Shown here: piece after piece, positions 13,719 through 22,208 of the stretch | Position numbering within the stretch: position 1 is the first letter of the stretch | Layout of the letters: each line of letters begins with the position of its first letter | Origin: Firmicutes bacterium CAG:882 | GTDB taxonomy: Bacteria; Bacillota; Clostridia; Lachnospirales; Lachnospiraceae | Length of the DNA: 32,643 nucleotides | NCBI GenBank assembly: GCA_000435595.1 | Contig: FR895406.1 | Location: forward strand, 9,463-42,105 | Reading direction: 5' to 3' | Made by a program: the position numbers and the translations under genes | Notes under the pieces: generated by a model | Told to the model about the DNA's origin: nothing | The model's input: only the letters and a program-made list of their open reading frames with translations | The model's database searches: none

Positions 13719-14765
13719 ATGGCAGAAAAATCTTATCATGAACAGGAACGCAACAAATGTACTTTAGAGCTTCGAGAGCTCCAGAATGAACTCCCTAAAT
13801 TCCTCAGAGATTATTTTCGTGGAATTGAGAACTCCACAGCTCCACGAACTCAGATTGGCTATGCAATTGATTTGAGAACATTTTTTGAATTTGTCAAGGA
13901 TAATAACAGTACTTACCGTGATGTTGATATGCACGATATCGGCATTGACATATTATCACAGCTTAATGCACAGGATATTGAAGAATATCTTGATTATCTC
14001 AAATATTATGTAAAAAACGGTCATGAGTATACTAATGATGAACGTGCCATAAAGCGTAAGCTCTCTGCATTGCGCTCTATGTATAATTATTTTCATAAAA
14101 AAAGAATCATCGATGAGAACCCTGTTCTGCAGGTGGATATGCCAAAGCTTCACAAAAAACAGATTATACGCCTTGATAATGACGAGGTCGATGATCTGCT
14201 GAATGTTGTTGAAAGCGGTGACAGACTCACAAAGAAGCAGGCAGAATGTCACGACAAGCTCAAGGTTCGTGATATGGCAATACTTACCCTTCTGCTTGGA
14301 ACCGGAATGCGTGTATCCGAATGTGTCGGAATCAATCTTGAGGATGTTGACTATATTAATGACCGAATTAAAATCGTCAGAAAAGGCGGTTATGAATCAT
14401 TTGTATATTACGGCGAGGAAGTACGCCAAGCCCTCCTCGATTACATGGAAGAACGCGATGAAATTGATGCTTTGGAAGGCCATAAAAACGCACTTTTTCT
14501 CTCCTCTCAGCGCAGACGAATCACTGTACGAAGCGTTGAACTTCTTGTAAAAAAATATGCTTCAACCGTAACGGGAAAACATATCACTCCGCACAAGCTT
14601 CGAAGCACATACGGAACCAACCTTTATAAGGAAACAGGCGATATATATCTTGTGGCGGATGTCTTAGGTCACAGTGATGTCAATACAACAAGAAAGCATT
14701 ACGCCGAACTTGAAGAGGACCGCAAAAAAAGTGTCAAAGATGCAGTTGTCATACGGCATAAATAA
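13719..14765 (+). CDS. Tyrosine recombinase of the Xer class (XerS-like size)
   Basis: A 348-residue tyrosine recombinase. The N-terminal core-binding domain (about 25-130, ELPKFLRDYFRGIEN, TQIGYAIDLRTFFEF) is followed by the catalytic domain with R198 (GMRVSECVG), K222 (RKGG), H292 and R295 (PHKLRSTYGT), H318 (LGHSD) and nucleophile Y328 (RKHYAEL), all intact. The size is larger than typical XerC/XerD (about 300) and near the single-protein XerS system (about 356). Adjacent genes are housekeeping and no att repeats or phage genes were seen, so chromosome-dimer resolution is more likely than mobility. A weak AAAGG lies 12 bases before the ATG. Exact subfamily is unproven. Confidence 0.85.
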   Translation: MAEKSYHEQERNKCTLELRELQNELPKFLRDYFRGIENSTAPRTQIGYAIDLRTFFEFVKDNNSTYRDVDMHDIGIDILSQLNAQDIEEYLDYLKYYVKNGHEYTNDERAIKRKLSALRSMYNYFHKKRIIDENPVLQVDMPKLHKKQIIRLDNDEVDDLLNVVESGDRLTKKQAECHDKLKVRDMAILTLLLGTGMRVSECVGINLEDVDYINDRIKIVRKGGYESFVYYGEEVRQALLDYMEERDEIDALEGHKNALFLSSQRRRITVRSVELLVKKYASTVTGKHITPHKLRSTYGTNLYKETGDIYLVADVLGHSDVNTTRKHYAELEEDRKKSVKDAVVIRHK

Positions 14766-14790
14766 CATATATTACAGAACCTATAACACA

Positions 14791-14820
14791 AAAAGGGTGG
14801 ATATTCAGTCCACCCTCTTT
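14791..14820. terminator. Terminator shared by convergent genes
   Basis: GGGTGGA (14795-14801) pairs with TCCACCC (14809-14815), flanked by an A run on the left and a CTCTTT tract on the right. It serves the recombinase gene on the plus strand. On the minus strand it overlaps the stop codon of the convergent gene, whose CDS ends at 14805. Confidence 0.7.
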
Positions 14821-16244
14821 AAGTCTATATCCAAAGTTCCGACATTCCCATACACATCCGAAGCAGAAAATGTTATATGAACATTATCTCCATCTTCTGT
14901 AAGTGAGTATGTCAATCCTTCATCAGTTAGTTTACATAATTCTGTTACCGTAACCATATCGCGAATGTAATCCGGATTTTCAATCTGTGCTCTATTGATT
15001 TCCGTTATCTCACGGCTCAATGAAATTACAGGTGCTGTTGTGTCGACCACATGAAGATAGCAGCTCCGCTCTAAAACCGTTCCGTATATATCAGCCGCGC
15101 TGAATCTGACTACATAGTCTCCAGGAAGAAGAAATCCGTTGACATTCATTGCCGCAATCTGTGCATCAACATACATGCTTACATCCGCTCCGGCAACGAG
15201 ATATTCTGAAATATCCGTGCCGTCCTCTGATGTCAATGTCACATCATTAAATATGATGTGAACCAACGGGCTTTCATTATCTATAAAAGAATATGCAATC
15301 TGTCTCATCTCTACATTTTTGTCCGATACATTATTGATTGCTCCGAGTCTGTATGGACTGAATATATAATTAGCCTCCTCATCTGTCGGATCACAATGGA
15401 AACCATGAGGGATCTGTGGCAATATACCGTTCTGCATATATTTACCGTCAGCCGAATCTGACAAAGCACTGTTAATCATATCGGATGCGGATACACTTTT
15501 ATCAGCTAAGGAAGTACCAAGGCTGCTTTTTTCCAAGCTTTCACAGACATATATATCTGTGGTTCCCGGTACATTCTCATAAAACCAATATGCACTTGCT
15601 ACACTCATTGTTATACCATCTGCAGACTGTGCAATGTCAGTGTCATTACCACCCTCATCACTGTTTTCATAACCGCTTATCATATTATACGACTGTTCTA
15701 CAATAGAATTGTAATTCCCGTTTTCAGAGTATAAGGCAGAATGAAACTCAATTCCATTAATCATAGAATAATATTGAACATAATAGCTTCCTGCTTCAGT
15801 GTCGTCAGTCCCTGCCGTTTCTTTCCATATAGCCTTAGTCGGAACAACCGACAACCCACTCAGCACTGTTTCACTGCGTTGCTGCGCGTATGCCTTCACA
15901 TTATCACCGATATAACACCGCGCCGCATCAATAATCTCATCTACATTTCCGGAATCATCCATCCTGCACACTGCGGTAATACCATTATCGACCAATATAT
16001 ATATGGCATACCGCCCTGATGATGCATAGCTCTCGGAATTATTTTCTGTCTCCGCATACTCCGTTGTTGTGATAAGCTCATCTTTTATACCGGCATCATG
16101 TCGATTGTCATGCCCCCGCAAGATAATACTAGCAGCAATTATACCAATTGCTGCCAGCATTAACACTATCAGGACATAATATGTCTTGTTATTATTATTG
16201 TTTTTTATACTTCTTATAAAACTTTTACTCTTCTTATAATACAT
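14805..16244 (-). CDS. Membrane-anchored extracytoplasmic protein with Ig-like C-terminus, function unknown
   Basis: Not recognised as a named family. Of 479 residues, the first 20 are basic with an asparagine run, then one membrane segment at about 22-42 places the rest outside. The extracytoplasmic part has two visible blocks. The first is a middle region (SYYVQYYSMINGIEFHSALYS). The second is a C-terminal beta-rich part with two domains, each ending in a phrase like RFSAADIYGTVLERSCYLHV or TFSASDVYGNVGTLDIDL, and a DTTAPVISL linker, typical of bacterial Ig/HYR-like surface folds. No catalytic motif was seen. The ATG has CAGGAGC just upstream. The cytidylate-kinase-like gene ends 17 bp upstream, so the two may be cotranscribed. 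Confidence 0.75.
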   Translation of the reverse strand: MYYKKSKSFIRSIKNNNNNKTYYVLIVLMLAAIGIIAASIILRGHDNRHDAGIKDELITTTEYAETENNSESYASSGRYAIYILVDNGITAVCRMDDSGNVDEIIDAARCYIGDNVKAYAQQRSETVLSGLSVVPTKAIWKETAGTDDTEAGSYYVQYYSMINGIEFHSALYSENGNYNSIVEQSYNMISGYENSDEGGNDTDIAQSADGITMSVASAYWFYENVPGTTDIYVCESLEKSSLGTSLADKSVSASDMINSALSDSADGKYMQNGILPQIPHGFHCDPTDEEANYIFSPYRLGAINNVSDKNVEMRQIAYSFIDNESPLVHIIFNDVTLTSEDGTDISEYLVAGADVSMYVDAQIAAMNVNGFLLPGDYVVRFSAADIYGTVLERSCYLHVVDTTAPVISLSREITEINRAQIENPDYIRDMVTVTELCKLTDEGLTYSLTEDGDNVHITFSASDVYGNVGTLDIDLKRVD

Positions 16245-16261
16245 AGCTCCTGCTCTTTCGG

Positions 16262-16903
16262 TTAAATCGTACCACCCGCGAACTCCTGCTTTGTCTTGAT
16301 ATACTGTTTAAGAAGTTCTACCGTACCATCTACTCCTAAAATGCTGCTGTCGATACATAAATCATAACTCTTAGAGTCTCCCCACTTTTTGCTTGAATAG
16401 TAATTATAATAGTTGGCTCTCTTCTTATCTGTCTTTATACATAAATCCTTTGCCTTCTCGTCTGTATATCCATACAGTCTCTTAATTCTTGCCACCTTAG
16501 CATCCATCTGTGCCTTGATGAATACCTTGATTGTATTGTCATGCTCTTCAAGGGCATAGTCCGCACAACGACCTACAATGATACAGCTCTCAGTGTCTGC
16601 TAACTTCTTAATGGTATCGAACTGTGCAAGAAATACTTTATGATTAAGCGGCATATCAATGAATGATGATGTCGAATAGCCCATGGAATATGTATCCATA
16701 ACCAGAGAATACAAAAAGCTGTTGGTAGGCTTCTCATCATGATTGTGAAAAAGTTCCTCACACATACCACTTTCCTTAGATGCTAATGCAAGCAGCTCCT
16801 TATCGTAACACTTAATTCCTAAATCAGCAGCAAGCTTACGACCAATCTCTCGACCTGCACTGCCGTATTCTCGTCCTATTGTAATAACTAATGGTTTACT
16901 CAT
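16262..16903 (-). CDS. Cytidylate-kinase-like P-loop protein
   Basis: A 213-residue protein of the cytidylate kinase-like family (AAA_33/Cytidylate_kin2 type). It opens KPLVITIGREYGSAGREIGRKLA, a P-loop variant at residues 10-21, and continues with YDKELLALASKESG, CIIVGRCADYAL, VKVFI-type strand (IKVFIKAQMDAKVARI) and RANYYNYYSSKKWGDSKSYDLCIDSS. These segments are typical of this widespread but poorly characterised Clostridia family; true CMP kinase activity is not certain. Start: ATG 16903, with GGGAG eight bases upstream; the ATG at 16921 precedes that ribosome site and is rejected. A 20-bp palindrome lies in the leader. Confidence 0.82.
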   Translation of the reverse strand: MSKPLVITIGREYGSAGREIGRKLAADLGIKCYDKELLALASKESGMCEELFHNHDEKPTNSFLYSLVMDTYSMGYSTSSFIDMPLNHKVFLAQFDTIKKLADTESCIIVGRCADYALEEHDNTIKVFIKAQMDAKVARIKRLYGYTDEKAKDLCIKTDKKRANYYNYYSSKKWGDSKSYDLCIDSSILGVDGTVELLKQYIKTKQEFAGGTI

Positions 16904-16923
16904 ATGAACCGCTCCCTTCAATG

Positions 16924-16943
16924 TATCTGCAAATTTGCAGATA
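16924..16943. promoter_or_regulatory. 20-bp perfect palindrome (putative operator)
   Basis: TATCTGCAAATTTGCAGATA lies 20 bases upstream of the start codon of the cytidylate-kinase-like gene. A near copy of one arm (AATTTACAGATAA, 16973-16985) lies beyond a TATAAT -10 box on the minus strand (16963-16968). The layout suggests a dimeric repressor site. No regulator gene is adjacent. Confidence 0.55.
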
Positions 16944-17012
16944 ACTTTATTTGATAAAGATTATTATACACCAATTTACAGATAATTTCCAGCTTTTTTT
17001 GTACAAAATAAA

Positions 17013-17053
17013 ACCGGACCTGAATTTCCTGATGTACAAGATTCAAGCCCGGT
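17013..17053 (-). terminator. Terminator of the cstA transcript
   Basis: On the minus strand a 13-bp stem (ACCGGGCTTGAAT with ATTCAGGTCCGGT, two G-U pairs) is followed by TTTATTTTG. It lies 37 bases after the cstA stop. Confidence 0.75.
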
Positions 17054-17089
17054 AAAAAAATCATTTAATTAATGAATCGCTTGCTCATT

Positions 17090-18829
17090 TTACTTTGCAG
17101 CAGCTTTTTTCTTTTTTCCAAACAGAGTATCCCAGCCTTCAATTACAAGGAAAATTGCAAGAACAACTAAAAGTGATCCGATAATTGCCTGAGCCCAAGG
17201 TCCCCAGTCTGCTCCACCCTTTGCGATTATGCCAATCTGGTTCTTGATTGTAAGGCATAATGAACAGATTGTAACGACAATCATGAACGCCATTGGAATT
17301 AAGAACATCTTATTGTTCTTTCCACAATTAGCAAGCCAAGCTGCTACAGCTAAAAGACCGATGCCGGCAAGAAGCTGGTTGGCTGCACCGAAAAGTCCCC
17401 AAATCTTTGAATATCCTGTCATACCAAGAGCAACTCCGAGTACAACAGTAAGGATTGTTGCAAAATAAGGATTAACAAGAACCTTCTTCCAGCCCTGCTT
17501 TACATCCTTTGCAGTCTGTCCCGGCTCAAGCCAGAACTCCTGGAACATGAAACGGGCAAGACGTGTTGCAGTATCAAGAGATGTAAGACAGAAAGCGGAA
17601 TATGTAAGCGTGAGTAATGTCCTTAAAATTGTCACAGCCTTAGGTCCAAGACCTGCATACATGTTAGCGATACCACCTGCAAAAATACCTGTCGCACCTA
17701 TAAGCTTTGTATCAGGGTTAGCTGCATTGTACTTATAAGCAAAGTTAATTGCACATACGGTTACAACAGCAAGTACACACTCAAGAAGCATTCCGCCGTA
17801 AGCTATAGGCTTTGCATCCTTCTCCTTGTCGAGCTGCTTGGATGTTGTACCGGATGATACAAGTGAATGGAATCCTGAAATGGCACCACATGCAACAGTT
17901 GTGAAGAGAACAGGGAACATATACTGTACGCCATTGCCGTTATCGATGGCAAATCCTTCAAATGCCTGAAGTCCGTCAGCACCACCTAAGTTGGCATGTG
18001 ATATTACTACTCCTACCAGTGCAACTGCAAGCATTGCATAGAGAAGGAATGAACTTAAGTAATCACGAGGCTGAAGCAGAATCCATACCGGTGTTACGGA
18101 AGCAATCGCAATATAGAAGCCTACAATAATCATCCATGCCTTGTATGAAAGATAAATCGGATGGAAGTTCATACCTATTGCCATACATGCAACTATGGCG
18201 AGCACACCGATAATTGTGGCAACACCCATAGGAACATTACGTCTGTATACAAGGAAACCGAATATTATCGCAATCACGATAAAAAGAAGGGAAACCATTG
18301 CAACAGAAGCATTGGTATCTTTAACCGCTTCACTCACGGCAGCTCCGGCAGCATTGGTTGTACCGAAGGTACCGGCAACAATTGATGCGAACGCAGCAAC
18401 TACGAGAATGAGGGTAAGATAAGCAAAGATAATGAAAAGTCTCTTAGCTCTTTTACCCATATTTACGGAAATAATCTCACCGATTGACTGTCCTTTGTGG
18501 CGGAGTGATGCAAACAGAGCACCGAAATCATGCACACCACCAAAGAAAATACCACCGACTAAAACCCAGAGAACAACAGGTACCCAGCCGAAAATAGCTG
18601 CCCCGATAGGTCCTGTGATAGGCCCTGCACCTGCTATAGATGAAAAATGATGTCCCATAAGAACAGGCGCTTTTGCCGGAACATAATCTACACCGTCCTC
18701 TAACTCATGTGCCGGTGTCGGAGTGTTGCCCTCGCCTACACCCCACTGCTTGCAGAGCCATCTTCCGTAGAAAATATAACCGCAAAGAAGGATTGCAATA
18801 CAGATTAAGAGAAGTAATAATGAATTCAT
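17090..18829 (-). CDS. cstA: CstA-family transporter (carbon starvation protein A)
   Basis: A 579-residue integral membrane protein of the CstA/BtsT family, which imports pyruvate or peptides under nutrient limitation. It begins with a membrane helix, then the family hallmark near residue 60 (GHHFSSIAGAGPITGPI), GGVHDFGALFASLRHKGQSIGE, many hydrophobic segments, FHSLVSSGTTSKQL, SLDTATRLARFMFQE and a C-terminal lysine-rich tail (KKKKAAAK). Substrate is not readable from sequence. AGGAGAG precedes the ATG. The upstream unknown gene ends just before this start, so the two are coupled. Confidence 0.92.
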   Translation of the reverse strand: MNSLLLLLICIAILLCGYIFYGRWLCKQWGVGEGNTPTPAHELEDGVDYVPAKAPVLMGHHFSSIAGAGPITGPIGAAIFGWVPVVLWVLVGGIFFGGVHDFGALFASLRHKGQSIGEIISVNMGKRAKRLFIIFAYLTLILVVAAFASIVAGTFGTTNAAGAAVSEAVKDTNASVAMVSLLFIVIAIIFGFLVYRRNVPMGVATIIGVLAIVACMAIGMNFHPIYLSYKAWMIIVGFYIAIASVTPVWILLQPRDYLSSFLLYAMLAVALVGVVISHANLGGADGLQAFEGFAIDNGNGVQYMFPVLFTTVACGAISGFHSLVSSGTTSKQLDKEKDAKPIAYGGMLLECVLAVVTVCAINFAYKYNAANPDTKLIGATGIFAGGIANMYAGLGPKAVTILRTLLTLTYSAFCLTSLDTATRLARFMFQEFWLEPGQTAKDVKQGWKKVLVNPYFATILTVVLGVALGMTGYSKIWGLFGAANQLLAGIGLLAVAAWLANCGKNNKMFLIPMAFMIVVTICSLCLTIKNQIGIIAKGGADWGPWAQAIIGSLLVVLAIFLVIEGWDTLFGKKKKAAAK

Positions 18830-18831
18830 TT

Positions 18832-19452
18832 TTAACTCTCCTTTTCCTTTTTGTGATAAAATATTTTTTTCATAAATTTCGCTGAAGATTTTCCGGAATA
18901 ATTACTGTCTACAAGAGAGTTATCAAAGACAGCCACAACATTGTGATAATCCATCCAGCCATGGAGCGAAAAATGAAAACTTTTGTAAATGCGTGTCTTT
19001 CTGATTGCACGAATCACATTATTATCGCATGAATCACACAGAAAGACCGCCGTAAGATATGTATACATATGACCCGGTCCGACATTGATTCGTTCCATGC
19101 CGTCCTCGCATACATAAGCCTTACACTTTTCAAATATTTCCATTGTAAGTTCAGGAACATTGAACAGATACAGAAATTCTTCTCTGTCTGCAGCCCATAG
19201 TTCAGCTTTCCGGGAAATAACATACTTCTGAGAGTGCTCAAAAAAATCACATCTCGCAATCAGAGGATAATCCTTCTGCTCAATGTAAAGCTTTACCTCT
19301 TCATCCGTTCTTCCCTTCACCGGGCCGCCGTCTCTGACTGCCGATTCACCGCCGTCAAATCTGTGAATATTGTAATAAGACTTGTACACCTTAAGCAGCT
19401 TATCCTGCGCCTCCTGACGCGTAAGACTGAATTGTTTTTTTGAACTTACCAT
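18832..19452 (-). CDS. Unknown cytosolic protein encoded with cstA
   Basis: I do not recognise a named function. The 206 residues have no signal peptide or membrane segment. Notable parts: LTRQEAQDKLLKVYKSYYNIHRF, an acidic middle, KKYVISRKAELWAAD-like stretch (QKYVISRKAELWAADREEFLYLF) and a C-terminal block HFSLHGWMDYHNVVAVFD. Several cysteines (CKAYVCED, LCDSCDNN) could bind metal, but no clear zinc pattern emerges. The stop codon lies two bases before the cstA ATG, with the cstA ribosome site inside this gene, implying coupled translation. A promoter at 19507-19535 would drive both. A regulatory or accessory role for CstA is inference from position only. Confidence 0.75.
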   Translation of the reverse strand: MVSSKKQFSLTRQEAQDKLLKVYKSYYNIHRFDGGESAVRDGGPVKGRTDEEVKLYIEQKDYPLIARCDFFEHSQKYVISRKAELWAADREEFLYLFNVPELTMEIFEKCKAYVCEDGMERINVGPGHMYTYLTAVFLCDSCDNNVIRAIRKTRIYKSFHFSLHGWMDYHNVVAVFDNSLVDSNYSGKSSAKFMKKIFYHKKEKES

Positions 19453-19506
19453 AGCTTTTGACCTTTTCGTGTTTTGTAATAATTTAGAAAGAAAATTATT
19501 ATTGTT

Positions 19507-19535
19507 AGGATAACATTTTTATTTAAGTATTTCAA
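19507..19535 (-). promoter_or_regulatory. Putative promoter of the 18832-19452 gene and cstA
   Basis: On the minus strand TTGAAA (19535-19530), a 17-bp spacer and TATCCT (19512-19507), about 55 bases before the start codon. The surrounding 100 bp is very AT-rich, so chance matches are possible. Confidence 0.45.
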
Positions 19536-19553
19536 TATAAAATTTATATTTTA

Positions 19554-20519
19554 TTAAGAATTTATTTTACACAGTAATTGGGTAAAGTAGTAAGGCAATG
19601 GTGCCTCAAACTCCATATACTCTCCTGTTCTTGGATGGTTAAATCCCAATATCCTCGCATGAAGAGTCTGACCCTGAAGCTTATACGGTGATTTGAAAGG
19701 GCTGTACAGCTCATCTCCCAGAAGCGGATGCCCGATACTTGCCATGTGAACTCTTATCTGATGTGTTCTTCCCGTCTCAAGCGTACATCTTATATAAGAG
19801 AACTTAGAAAAGCTCTGCAATACCTCGTAATGTGTCACCGCATGCTTTCCGTCGCTCACTATCGCCATTTTCTTTCTGTCGGATGGATTTCTTCCAAGCG
19901 GTGCATCAACGGTTCCGTTAAGTTCCTTGAAGGTACCGTAACATATTGCCTCATAATGTCTTGTAATTGAATGAACCTTGAGCTGTTCTGATAATGCTTG
20001 ATGTGCTAAATCATTCTTGCACACCACAAGAGCACCCGTCGTATCCATATCAATTCTGTGTACAATTCCAGGCCTTAATACTCCGTTTATTCCTGACAAA
20101 TTATCACGGCAGTGATACATCAGTGCATTCACAAGTGTACCGGTATAATGTCCCGGAGCGGGGTGCACAACCATTCCCTTCGGCTTGTTAACTACAATAA
20201 GGTCATCATCCTCGTACAAAATATCAAGCGGTATATTCTCAGGCTCTATGCGAAGTTCCTCGGGCTCAGGTATAATGAGTGAAATTGTCTCTCCCTCGGT
20301 AAGCTTGTAATTTGCCTTTACCGGCTTATAAGCTGTCATGCCCGCATCCTTTTTCGGCGATGCCACCTGTACCTTTTCATCCTTTATAAGCTTCTGAAGC
20401 TGACTCCGTGAAAAAGAAGAAAGCATGTCGGCAAGATATTTGTCAACACGCTCCCCATTGTTTTTTTCATCGACATCAACATAGAACGGCTCATTATACT
20501 CAAAAATAAAGTCATTCAT
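19554..20519 (-). CDS. RluA-family pseudouridine synthase
   Basis: Converts uridine to pseudouridine in rRNA; the family member next to lspA in Firmicutes is usually called RluD. The 321 residues have an N-terminal S4 RNA-binding domain (about 20-84, RVDKYLADMLSSFSRSQLQKLI). The catalytic domain carries VVNKPKGMVVHPAPGH and the active-site motif HRIDMDTTG with D157, then RNPSDRKKMAI, GRTHQIRVHMASIGHPLLGDELY and LHARILGFNHP. The usual L of HRLD is I here, a conservative change. GGGAG precedes the ATG. It is the last gene of the sepF-to-lspA run. Confidence 0.92.
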   Translation of the reverse strand: MNDFIFEYNEPFYVDVDEKNNGERVDKYLADMLSSFSRSQLQKLIKDEKVQVASPKKDAGMTAYKPVKANYKLTEGETISLIIPEPEELRIEPENIPLDILYEDDDLIVVNKPKGMVVHPAPGHYTGTLVNALMYHCRDNLSGINGVLRPGIVHRIDMDTTGALVVCKNDLAHQALSEQLKVHSITRHYEAICYGTFKELNGTVDAPLGRNPSDRKKMAIVSDGKHAVTHYEVLQSFSKFSYIRCTLETGRTHQIRVHMASIGHPLLGDELYSPFKSPYKLQGQTLHARILGFNHPRTGEYMEFEAPLPYYFTQLLCKINS

Positions 20520-20543
20520 GGTTAATCTCCCATCTGCATCATT

Positions 20544-21074
20544 TTATTCCGATTTCTTTTTCCTGAATGAAAACACGGCACTCAGCTCATTCTCATCTTT
20601 ATAATAAAAAATAAAAAGAAATATTGTAAAAATACATGAAATAACGATATAACAATCTGCAACATTGAATATCGGAAAATCAATAAGTTCGAAATAAAGA
20701 AAATCCTGAACACATCCATATATACTTCTGTCTATTCTGTTGCCTACTGCCCCCGAAAACAGCATAAGCGCCGCTATATTGAGCGGAAGCATACGTTTAG
20801 TCAACGGTATTCTCTGATATGCGACAGCAACAAGAACCGCTATGATAAACGGAAGAATCTCAAGTATGACATTTCCGCCAAGCATTCCCCATGCTGCACC
20901 GTAATTCTGTGTCCATGTCAGTGAAAACACGCCCTTGATTAAGTTTATCGGACCATTCACGCGCAGGCTTGTATATGCCAGATATTTTGTAAGCTGGTCA
21001 AGCCCTATAAGAATTCCCACAATAGGAATTGCCATTAACATCTGTAAAAAAGACTTATGCTTTACTTCGTTCAT
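20544..21074 (-). CDS. lspA: Signal peptidase II (prolipoprotein)
   Basis: Inner-membrane aspartyl protease that cuts lipoprotein signal peptides after lipidation. The 176 residues show four membrane segments, DQLTK at 26-30, the NYGAAWGM motif, and the catalytic aspartates D115 in GNRIDR and D140 in FNVADCYI. AAGGAG lies at the end of aroB, one base separating the genes. The lipoprotein DD-carboxypeptidase at 26131 is a likely substrate encoded nearby. Confidence 0.95.
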   Translation of the reverse strand: MNEVKHKSFLQMLMAIPIVGILIGLDQLTKYLAYTSLRVNGPINLIKGVFSLTWTQNYGAAWGMLGGNVILEILPFIIAVLVAVAYQRIPLTKRMLPLNIAALMLFSGAVGNRIDRSIYGCVQDFLYFELIDFPIFNVADCYIVISCIFTIFLFIFYYKDENELSAVFSFRKKKSE

Positions 21075-21075
21075 A

Positions 21076-22161
21076 TTAAAGAATCTCCTTCAATGCCTGA
21101 GTCATTTCATCGTATGTTACCGTCTTATCGATAGCAGCTTCGCCAAGTCTCTTGAGAAGAATGAATTTGACTACTCCGTTTTCCATCTTCTTGTCCGACT
21201 TGGAAACTTCAAGAATTGAAAAGATATCAAGTCCCTCAATTCTTGTAGGGAATCCGTATTTTTTGAGCATGTTCCTGATGAGTACATAATCATCTTCCGA
21301 GATATATCCGCGCTCCTTTGAAATATAGGATGCACATATCATTCCAAGCCCCACACACTCTCCATGATAGAGCGAGAAATTCATAAGCTTCTCAACCGCG
21401 TGTCCGAGCGTGTGACCAAAATTCAAAAGTGCTCTTTCGCCTTTTTCAGTCGGGTCATGATTTACAACATCTGCCTTAATAATGCAGCTCTGATAAACCG
21501 TCTCAATAATATACTCCGGCTCTAAAGCCTTGATATGCTCATAATTCGTGTCAAGATAATCGAAATAGCATCTGTTCTTAATAAGTCCATGCTTTATAAT
21601 CTCGCCAAACCCCGAATTGAACAGTCTCGTCGATAATGTTGACAGCGTATCGATATTGATGTAGACAAGACGCGGCATGTGAAATGCTCCAACCATATTC
21701 TTATACTTTGCAAAGTCCACCCCTGTCTTACCGCCTATGCTCGAATCAACCTGTGCCAGAAGTGAAGTCGGAACCTGAATAAAGTCAATTCCACGCAGAT
21801 ATGTTGCCGCCGTAAATCCGGCAAGATCTCCGACAACGCCGCCTCCAAGTGCAACAATCATATCCCTTCTCTCAAAATGCTGTTCTATAAGATATGTATA
21901 CACGGTCTCAACAACACTAAGGTTCTTGTTCTTCTCTCCTGCGGGTATTGTAAATACATATATACTGTTTCCTGTCTTTTCAAGGACGCTCTTAAGCTTG
22001 TCAGCATATATCGGTCCCACGTTGGAATCGGTGACAATGCACAGCTTAATACCTTTAATGTTAAGCTTGTCAAGTTCGTCAACTATCGCTTCAAAACCAC
22101 GTTCTATCACAATATCATAACAATGTACTTCATTTTTTTTGACATCAACTCTGCGATTCAT
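21076..22161 (-). CDS. aroB: 3-dehydroquinate synthase
   Basis: NAD- and metal-dependent enzyme of the shikimate pathway, converting DAHP to 3-dehydroquinate. In 361 residues it has the NAD-binding ALGGGVVGDLAGF (104-116), FIQVPTSLLAQVDSSIGGKTGVD, GFGEIIKHGLI and the metal-site NFGHTLGHAVEKL with GECVGLGM. GGAGG precedes the ATG. Other aro genes are not nearby. It sits between ylmH and lspA. Confidence 0.96.
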   Translation of the reverse strand: MNRRVDVKKNEVHCYDIVIERGFEAIVDELDKLNIKGIKLCIVTDSNVGPIYADKLKSVLEKTGNSIYVFTIPAGEKNKNLSVVETVYTYLIEQHFERRDMIVALGGGVVGDLAGFTAATYLRGIDFIQVPTSLLAQVDSSIGGKTGVDFAKYKNMVGAFHMPRLVYINIDTLSTLSTRLFNSGFGEIIKHGLIKNRCYFDYLDTNYEHIKALEPEYIIETVYQSCIIKADVVNHDPTEKGERALLNFGHTLGHAVEKLMNFSLYHGECVGLGMICASYISKERGYISEDDYVLIRNMLKKYGFPTRIEGLDIFSILEVSKSDKKMENGVVKFILLKRLGEAAIDKTVTYDEMTQALKEIL

Positions 22162-22208
22162 ACCTTATCCTCCGGCTTAAATTATATTATCAGATATCTC
22201 TATACGGC

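Noticed and set aside
13719..14765. Integrase as evidence of a prophage or integrative element
   Set aside because: Neighbours are housekeeping genes; no att repeats, phage genes or excisionase were seen.
17057..17090. Third copy of the bipartite repeat after cstA
   Set aside because: Only nine bases (ATGAGCAAG) match and the second 12-mer is absent; chance is likely.
19540..19556. AT-only palindrome after the RluA-family gene as a terminator
   Set aside because: The stem has no GC pairs and no adjacent T tract in the right place, so it is within expectation for AT-rich spacer.
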